Source: Floridanema evergladense (GTDB taxonomy: Bacteria; Cyanobacteriota; Cyanobacteriia; Cyanobacteriales; Aerosakkonemataceae). From it: 64,000 nucleotides of DNA. The DNA lies in NCBI RefSeq assembly GCF_041929205.1, contig NZ_JBHFNT010000215.1, one strand, 5' to 3'. The position numbers were made by a program, and so were the translations under genes. Of this stretch, positions 58,987 through 64,000 are shown in pieces. Below the pieces are notes generated by a model, which was not told the origin of the DNA, made no database searches, and saw only the letters and a program-made list of their open reading frames with translations. Position 1 is the first letter of the stretch; each line of letters begins with the position of its first letter.

Positions 58987-59571
58987 TTAGGTTTTAGTTA
59001 AGACAAATACGCTGCCCTCATTGCCTCTGCCAATTCGCATATCATCATCTAAGTAAGTAATGTCTAGCCAGCCTTTTTGTTCGCGGTTGGTAATAGCAAA
59101 ATCAAATCCGAAAAACTTTTTCCCCGCTGCAATTTGTTGGATAAAATTATCGGGATTTTGATAATCAAATAGCCGTTGCGAACCGATAATTCCCCGATCG
59201 AATCTCACGTTGACTCGACGTTCGGAAACCGGAATAAAAGTAGCAGTCACGCTGATAATACTTTCTAAAAACGGCAACCCAACAATTTCGGCAATATTGT
59301 AGATTTTAGTATTTTGAGTGCGAACGCATTGGTAAATTTGTCCGAGATTAAACAATGGTAGATTATCAATCCCTAAAAGTTCCCGACTAGTAGTGTAAAG
59401 CAATCGCCAATTACCTTCGAGTAAATCAGTGGCTTCCGTTGGTCTGGGAGTGGGGTTGCGGTCTTCCAATTGGGCAACTAAAGCCATGATTGCCAGTTTA
59501 TCAGTTTCCTTGGTTAGTAAACCACGATTTTTGCCTGCGATCGCTTCTAGCAGTTCCATCTTGCCAATCAT
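58987..59571 (-). CDS. PAP/fibrillin (plastid lipid-associated protein) family
   Basis: A 194-residue fibrillin-family protein. In cyanobacteria and chloroplasts these lipocalin-like proteins bind to thylakoid membranes or lipid bodies and protect photosynthesis under light stress. Landmarks are LLEAIAGKNRGLLTKETDKL, NPTPRPTEATDLLEGNWRLL, YTTSRELLGIDNLPLF, LGQIYQCVRTQ and the C-terminal LDITYLDDDMRIGRGNEGSV with FVLTK. AGGAGGT precedes the ATG at 59571 at ideal spacing. The PD-(D/E)XK gene follows by 23 bp on the same strand and is probably co-transcribed. Confidence 0.9.
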   Translation of the reverse strand: MIGKMELLEAIAGKNRGLLTKETDKLAIMALVAQLEDRNPTPRPTEATDLLEGNWRLLYTTSRELLGIDNLPLFNLGQIYQCVRTQNTKIYNIAEIVGLPFLESIISVTATFIPVSERRVNVRFDRGIIGSQRLFDYQNPDNFIQQIAAGKKFFGFDFAITNREQKGWLDITYLDDDMRIGRGNEGSVFVLTKT

Positions 59572-59695
59572 GTTTATACACCTCCTGTGAATTCTTACCT
59601 CTAAGCATAATCTGCTCTAAAACTAGAGTCGAATAGGCTGATAATTGCTAAACTCTTATTGTCTGATAATTAGTTAAAGTAACGCTTAAGACTCT

Positions 59696-59947
59696 ATGGT
59701 ATATAATCCTTCCTTGCGTGAAGACCCAATAGATCAACCCGCAGCTGTAATCCCAACCAAACACGACACTTCGATTCTTGATTGGTTAGAATCTACAGGT
59801 CGCCTTCTAGCAAGAGATGAAGTCCCCTCTGAAGATTATCCCGAAGAAGGTGAAGATATTGACGGTTTGATCGCTACTGATGAGATGGGATATGATGACG
59901 ACGACTTCGGTGATGATGACATCGGAGAGTTGGACGAAGAGATTTAA
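59696..59947 (+). CDS. DUF3134 family protein
   Basis: An 83-residue protein starting MVYNPSLREDPIDQPAAVIP with TKHDTSILDWLESTGRLLAR, which agrees with DUF3134, a small cyanobacterial family of unknown function. The C-terminal 35 residues are extremely acidic (EDYPEEGEDIDGLIATDEMG, then DDDDFGDDD). It could be a protein-binding or ion-binding tail, but this is speculation. It is divergent from the fibrillin gene (125 bp between them) and upstream of mraY. Confidence 0.78.
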   Translation: MVYNPSLREDPIDQPAAVIPTKHDTSILDWLESTGRLLARDEVPSEDYPEEGEDIDGLIATDEMGYDDDDFGDDDIGELDEEI

Positions 59948-59956
59948 TCTTTAAAG

Positions 59957-59986
59957 GCAGAAGGCAGAAGGCAGAAGGCAGAAGGA
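59957..59986. repeat. GGCAGAA tandem repeat
   Basis: Four GGCAGAA(A/G) units in the gap between DUF3134 and mraY. The same heptamer occurs at 25745, in the first codons of the glycosidase gene near 19830-19860 and at 63960. Confidence 0.75.
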
Positions 59987-60078
59987 AAGAAAGTTAAACT
60001 CAGATTTGCCCCCTCACCCTCTGCGTTCTACCTTTCCAATCACCAAAATCAATTTATAGTGTGGAGTGAAGTATTTTC

Positions 60079-61188
60079 GTGGATGCTAAATCACTAGATA
60101 GCAAATCACTCAAATTATCAGGGGTGAGTCTGTCTGTAATCCTAGCAGTTGTGTTGAGTGGAGTTGCGATTTTTCTGGATGGGAAAACAGGTAGATTTTT
60201 CAACCCAGGAGTTTCTTTAACACTGCCGTTTTGGGTTTGTGCCATAGCAACAACTGGGTTAGGTTACTGGATTGTACCACTTTTGCGATCGCTCAAAGCT
60301 GGACAAGTAATTCGGGAAGATGGGCCACAAAGTCATTTAAAAAAAGGTGGCACTCCCACAATGGGTGGAATATTTTTTATCCCAGTTGGCGTGATTATCT
60401 CCTTAATTTGGTCAGCTTTGAGTTTAGGAATCAAAGATTTCCCAACAGTAGCAGCGGTTGCTGGATTAACTCTAGGCTATGGTTTTATTGGTTGGTTAGA
60501 TGATTGGCAAATTTTACGTCGGAAATCCAACAAAGGCATTTCACCAAAAATGAAATTAGCCTTACAAATTGGTTTTGCAGCGTTATTTTGTCTCTGGTTA
60601 TGGCAGCAACCAGCAAATATTACCACGATCGATCTACCATTCGGTTTAACATTACCTTTAGGTTTATTGTTTTGGCCTTTGGCAGTTTTTGTATTAGTAG
60701 CAGAAAGCAATGCTACTAATTTAACTGATGGCGTAGATGGGTTAGCAGGTGGACTTTGCGCGATCGTATTTTTAGCATTAGCTACCTTAGTCGCCCCAAC
60801 TCATCCCGGATTAATGATATTTTGCGCCTGTTTAAGTGGCAGTTGCTTAGGATTTTTAGCCCATAATCGTAATCCAGCAAGTGTATTTATGGGCGATACA
60901 GGTTCCCTAGCATTAGGAGGTGCTTTAGCCTCTGTAGCTCTATTAAGTAACACACTTTGGAGTTTATTTATCCTCAGTGGCATCTTCTTTGTCGAAACTC
61001 TTTCCGTAATGGCACAAGTCAGTTATTACAAAGCAACAAAAGGGCCAGATGGTGTAGGGAAAAGACTGTTTAAAATGGCACCATTACATCATCATTTAGA
61101 ACTTTCTGGCTGGTCAGAACTGCAAGTTGTTGGAACTTTTTACACCATTAATGGAATTTTATATATTTTGTGTTTGCTGATTCGTTAA
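60079..61188 (+). CDS. mraY: MraY, phospho-N-acetylmuramoyl-pentapeptide transferase
   Basis: MraY moves phospho-MurNAc-pentapeptide to undecaprenyl phosphate, forming lipid I at the cytoplasmic membrane. The 369-residue protein has about ten hydrophobic segments and the catalytic blocks GYGFIGWLDDWQILRRKSNK (Asp pair), NLTDGVDGLAGGLCAI, FMGDTGSLALGGALA and HHHLELSGWSELQVV, typical of the enzyme. The start is a GTG at 60079 (MDAKSLDSKS). It is not in a dcw-type cluster here, as usual for cyanobacteria. It is followed by repeats and a glycosyltransferase. Confidence 0.95.
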   Translation: MDAKSLDSKSLKLSGVSLSVILAVVLSGVAIFLDGKTGRFFNPGVSLTLPFWVCAIATTGLGYWIVPLLRSLKAGQVIREDGPQSHLKKGGTPTMGGIFFIPVGVIISLIWSALSLGIKDFPTVAAVAGLTLGYGFIGWLDDWQILRRKSNKGISPKMKLALQIGFAALFCLWLWQQPANITTIDLPFGLTLPLGLLFWPLAVFVLVAESNATNLTDGVDGLAGGLCAIVFLALATLVAPTHPGLMIFCACLSGSCLGFLAHNRNPASVFMGDTGSLALGGALASVALLSNTLWSLFILSGIFFVETLSVMAQVSYYKATKGPDGVGKRLFKMAPLHHHLELSGWSELQVVGTFYTINGILYILCLLIR

Positions 61189-61196
61189 TATGGGGA

Positions 61197-61322
61197 CTAG
61201 AGACTAGGTACTGGGAACTGATGGCGAGGTTGAGAACTGGGAGGTAGGGAAAAACTCAAAACTCAAAACTCAAAACTCAAAACTATCTTCCCAGTCCCCA
61301 GTCCCCAGTCCCCAGTCCCCAA
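61197..61322. repeat. Mixed short tandem repeats (GGGACTAGAGACTAGG, AACTCAAA, CCCCAGT)
   Basis: Three repeat types in order: AGAGACTAGGTACTGGGA-like, then AAACTCAAAACTCAAAACTC, then four exact CCCCAGT units (61295-61320). The same combination occurs at 25742-25858. Confidence 0.8.
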
Positions 61323-61330
61323 AATCAAAA

Positions 61331-62281
61331 ATGAGCAACCAAGAGAAAACACTATCACCAAAAGTTTCGGTAGTCGTCCCAATTTATAACGGGGAAAATG
61401 ATTTGGCGGATTTAATTAATTGCTTAAAATCACAAACTTATCCCATCGAACAAGTAGAATATTTTTTAGTAGATAATGCTAGTAGCGATCGCACTTCCAC
61501 CATTATCCAAAACGCCGCCCAAAACTTTCCCAAAATTCACTACTTAGCCGAAACCAAAATTCAAAGTTCCTACGCCGCACGCAACACAGGAATTCGCGCC
61601 GCTAGTGGTGAAATTATCGCCTTCACCGACGCTGATTGTCGTCCCCAACCCCAATGGTTAACTGAATTAATCTTACCATTTCAAGATGCAAATATTGGCA
61701 TTGTCGCCGGGGAAATTATCGGATTACCTGGAAAAACCATCTTAGAAAAATATGCCGAAAAGCAGGATGTGTTATCTCAAAAATATACCTTACAACATCC
61801 ATTTTGTCCTTACGGTCAAACAGCTAACTTAGCAATTAGAAAAGAAATTTTTACTCAAATTGGATTATTTCGTCCTTACTTAACTACTGGTGGTGATGCC
61901 GATATTTGTTGGCGAATCCAACGAGAAACTAACTGGAAAATTCATTTTGCGCCAAATGCAATTATCCAACATCGCCATCGTTCTACACTATCAGAATTTC
62001 AAAGCCAATGGCGCAGATACGGAAAATCAAATCGCTATTTACATGAACTTTACGGCATTAGTTTAATGAAAGATATTCCGACAAAAGAATATATTTCTAC
62101 TTTAAGTAGATGGATAGTGAAAGAAGTACCAATTACTAGTGTCAAAGCAATTCTCGGTAAAGCTAATTTTACAGACTTAGTAACTACTCCTTTAGGCTTA
62201 GTAAGCAAAAGAGCAAGATTTTTAGGACAGCAATCAGCACAACTTCCCGAAACAGCAAAAATGATAGAACGACTAGAATAA
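61331..62281 (+). CDS. Family 2 glycosyltransferase
   Basis: A 316-residue GT2 (GT-A fold) enzyme. The N-terminal nucleotide-sugar region is VSVVVPIYNGENDLADLINC with EYFLVDNASSDRT, the AARNTGIRAASGEIIAFTDA segment contains the D-x-D-like AFTDADCRPQPQW, and LFRPYLTTGGDADICWRIQR carries the acceptor-side ED-like motif. A C-terminal helix region (SEFQSQWRRYGKSNRYLHEL) follows. Not a large processive type. The acceptor is unknown. It sits between mraY and a response regulator gene, on the same strand as both. Confidence 0.9.
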   Translation: MSNQEKTLSPKVSVVVPIYNGENDLADLINCLKSQTYPIEQVEYFLVDNASSDRTSTIIQNAAQNFPKIHYLAETKIQSSYAARNTGIRAASGEIIAFTDADCRPQPQWLTELILPFQDANIGIVAGEIIGLPGKTILEKYAEKQDVLSQKYTLQHPFCPYGQTANLAIRKEIFTQIGLFRPYLTTGGDADICWRIQRETNWKIHFAPNAIIQHRHRSTLSEFQSQWRRYGKSNRYLHELYGISLMKDIPTKEYISTLSRWIVKEVPITSVKAILGKANFTDLVTTPLGLVSKRARFLGQQSAQLPETAKMIERLE

Positions 62282-62393
62282 AACTTTGGCAAAACTTGGG
62301 AAAAGGGAGGATTACAACCTTTCCCCTTTGTATTGAATAAATTTCGTTACATTTAATATAGTAAGTAATTCTTAAGGTAATAAGGTGGTACAG

Positions 62394-63077
62394 ATGGCAG
62401 GTCAATTGTTACTTGTGGATGATGAACCAGGATTGCGCGAAGCCGTACAAGCTTATCTAGAAGATAGCGAGTTCAACGTTAATGTTGCCAGTAACGCTAC
62501 CGAAGGTTGGGAAAAACTGCAAAGTAATCCTCCTGACTTGGTGATTACAGATATTATGATGCCGCAAGTAGATGGTTATCAATTTCTCAAACAAATGCGG
62601 GAAGATCCACGTTTCAAATCATTGCCAGTGGTATTTCTCACTGCTAGGGGAATGACAAAAGACCGCATTCAAGGATACCAAGCTGGTTGTGATGCTTATC
62701 TTTCCAAACCTTTTGACCCTGATGAGTTAGTAGCAATTGTAGAGAATTTGTTGGAACGTCGATCGACCTCCGAAAAAGCTGGAGAAGGTACAGATATTGA
62801 AGATATTGCGCGACAATTGGCTGAAATTAGGAAATTGTTGCAGCAAAGACCTGCGATCGCCCAATCTGAAACCCACATTAAAATTGATTTGACCCCCAGA
62901 GAACAAAGTGTCCTAGACTTAGTAGCACAAGGGCTGATGAACAAAGAAATCGCCCGTCGTTTAGAAACCAGCGTTCGCAACGTCGAAAAATATGTGAGTC
63001 GCTTATTCAGTAAGACAGGCACCAACAGCCGCACCGAATTAGTCCGCTATGCCTTAGAACATGGTTTAACCAAGTGA
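62394..63077 (+). CDS. LuxR/NarL-type response regulator
   Basis: A 227-residue two-domain regulator. Receiver: LLLVDDEPGLREAVQAYL (acidic pair), phosphoacceptor DLVITDIMMPQVDGYQFL, Thr in VVFLTARGMTKDR and Lys in YLSKPFDPDEL. A linker with a coiled coil (IEDIARQLAEIRKLLQQR) leads to the helix-turn-helix LTPREQSVLDLVAQGLMNKE, IARRLETSVRNVEKYVSRLF. The form is similar to Ycf29-like and other cyanobacterial NarL regulators, but I do not assign a symbol. The frame opens at a GTG at 62385; AGGTGG favours ATG 62394. No histidine kinase is adjacent (orphan). Confidence 0.93.
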   Translation: MAGQLLLVDDEPGLREAVQAYLEDSEFNVNVASNATEGWEKLQSNPPDLVITDIMMPQVDGYQFLKQMREDPRFKSLPVVFLTARGMTKDRIQGYQAGCDAYLSKPFDPDELVAIVENLLERRSTSEKAGEGTDIEDIARQLAEIRKLLQQRPAIAQSETHIKIDLTPREQSVLDLVAQGLMNKEIARRLETSVRNVEKYVSRLFSKTGTNSRTELVRYALEHGLTK

Positions 63078-63099
63078 AAGAAGAGTTTTTTGGGACTAG

Positions 63100-63135
63100 G
63101 GACTAGGGTGGGGTTAGGGGTTAGGGGTTAGGGAA
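63100..63135. repeat. GGGACTA / GGGGTTA tandem repeats
   Basis: Two GGGACTA units followed by three GGGGTTA units, which is telomere-like in wording and can form a G-quadruplex on paper. It lies between the convergent response regulator and PHP genes. Confidence 0.75.
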
Positions 63136-63161
63136 ATATTCCCCTGCTCCAAGAGTTCTTT

Positions 63162-63884
63162 TTACAACCGTAAAAGTAAATTAACTCCATGAGTATCAGT
63201 GCCACAAGTATTTAACAAATTGTACGTGGCACTTAACTGTTGCACCTGTTGAGTCTGTTCGGGACTAGTACGCCAAGGATTAGGATTGTTGTAAGCATAA
63301 TAAGTCTCTACTCCATCAATACCTAGACGGGCAGCTTCGGGAATTAAAGTACTTGCCGACAGACGATATCGTTCTGGATGCGCGAGTACTGCCAAACCAC
63401 CAGCCTGATGAATAGCTGCGATCGCATTAGCTGCTTTAGCTTCTTCATCCATAGGACTCACGCCTAGCAAATAAGTCAACATTGACGGATGTTGTGGGTT
63501 AAACGCATAACCCAAAATATGCACTTCAGTTCCCAGGAGATTTGCAGTAATTTCTACCCCAGTCCACAAACGAGGTGCAGAGGTTTCCGGGGAAGAATGC
63601 TTCCATTCTTCTAGCCAACTGATAGCTTGATAGAAACCGTTAACGCTGTGATGATCTGTGATAGCAAATCCTTTCAAACCAATAGCGATCGCTTGTTCCA
63701 CCAAATGCTGTGGTTCTAATTTACCATCAGAGCATTTGGTGTGGAGATGAAAGTTAAATTGCAGCGGACAACTCTCGGCATTGATGCTGTCGAACACCCC
63801 TTTGAGTGCTACCACATCTTGCGCCGCTAGTATTTGGGCTGAATTCAAAAGCTGGTTTCCCAGTGAGTTGCAAATTGCTGTCAT
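63162..63884 (-). CDS. PHP-domain metal-dependent phosphoesterase
   Basis: A 240-residue PHP-fold protein. Metal ligands are FNFHLHTKCSDGKLEPQHLV (H-x-H, D), GLKGFAITDHHSVNGFYQAI, GVEITANLLGTEVHILGYAF, GGLAVLAHPERYRLSA and a C-terminal GTDTHGVN. The trimmed architecture resembles YciV/RNase AM-type and 3',5'-nucleotide bisphosphatase PHP proteins, but cyanobacterial members are not characterised well enough to name the substrate. No signal peptide. It begins at ATG 63884, with about 115 bp to the window's right edge. Confidence 0.87.
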   Translation of the reverse strand: MTAICNSLGNQLLNSAQILAAQDVVALKGVFDSINAESCPLQFNFHLHTKCSDGKLEPQHLVEQAIAIGLKGFAITDHHSVNGFYQAISWLEEWKHSSPETSAPRLWTGVEITANLLGTEVHILGYAFNPQHPSMLTYLLGVSPMDEEAKAANAIAAIHQAGGLAVLAHPERYRLSASTLIPEAARLGIDGVETYYAYNNPNPWRTSPEQTQQVQQLSATYNLLNTCGTDTHGVNLLLRL

Positions 63885-63957
63885 AGAACTAGGGCAGTTA
63901 GCGCTAAGCTGAGTGCTAAAAAAAGTAACTAACTGTTAAGACTAAGTTAGCAAATTT

Positions 63958-64000
63958 ACCAGCAGAAGGCAGGGAGCGGGGGAGGTGGGGGGGGGGGGGG
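63958..64000. other. Low-complexity right edge ending in poly-G
   Basis: The last 40 bases contain AGCAGAAGGCAGGGAGCGGG and then GGAGGTGGG, ending in a run of twelve G. It may be a real G-rich repeat of the GGGGAGATG class or a low-quality contig end, since it coincides exactly with the edge. Confidence 0.5.

Overview
The window is a chromosomal segment of a cyanobacterium, most likely a filamentous, non-heterocystous type, although the genus cannot be fixed from sequence alone. The evidence is a set of genes found only in cyanobacteria and plastids: Thf1/Psb29 (partial, left edge), a CpcT/CpeT-type bilin lyase, NdhS, NdhL with DUF3007, Psb34, a PAP/fibrillin protein, DUF3134, DUF4327 and a tRNA-Leu(UAA) gene split by a group I intron. 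HIP1 octamers (GCGATCGC) are frequent, and many intergenic regions carry STRR-like short tandem repeats. Almost all genes are intact housekeeping or cyanobacterial core genes. I see no transposase, integrase, phage gene or CRISPR array.

Layout. 1-8.5 kb: thf1, bilin lyase, STAS protein, hemF, SRPBCC protein, SDR, mrp, rodA, ndhS and a HAS-barrel protein. 8.8-16.7 kb: CPA2 antiporter with two USP domains, an unlisted 45-aa membrane peptide, an internally duplicated unknown protein followed by a pentapeptide-repeat protein, an acetyltransferase and a Uup-type ABC-F ATPase. 17-28 kb: a GHL10 glycosidase with short-repeat DNA inside its coding sequence, a Ski2-like helicase, psb34, thiG and thiO separated by a repeat element, a 2Fe-2S ferredoxin and cimA. 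28-36 kb: DUF4327, a PP2C-to-FHA/kinase signalling pair, rluE, an HxlR regulator, and ndhL-DUF3007-trpA-DUF3122. 36-45 kb: intron-containing trnL, a WGxxGxxG protein, two paralogous lipoproteins, then a PhoD-type phosphatase and a subtilisin that share the same N-terminal repeats. 45-64 kb: larC, a Sua5-type gene, an acyltransferase, a secreted nuclease, a sugar-modification cluster (RmlD-like, cupin, DegT, methyltransferase, glycosyltransferase), polA, a PD-(D/E)XK nuclease, fibrillin, mraY, a family 2 glycosyltransferase, a LuxR-type response regulator and a PHP phosphoesterase.

The most interesting layer is the non-coding one. A dispersed element of about 100 bp occurs five times. Its best copy folds on paper as a cloverleaf: a 15-bp terminal stem enclosing three hairpins, with paired substitutions in a second copy. 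Copies lie between thiO and thiG, just upstream of cimA, and at three convergent gene ends. A second palindrome family (three copies) also shows paired substitutions. A third, unassigned nested-stem region lies upstream of the subtilisin gene. Repeat DNA has entered proteins: it supplies a linker and part of the signal peptide of the GHL10 glycosidase, and the last residues of an acyltransferase.

All family assignments come from motif and sequence recognition without database searching. Start codons were moved from the longest possible frame where a Shine-Dalgarno sequence or the family's usual N-terminus favoured a later start.
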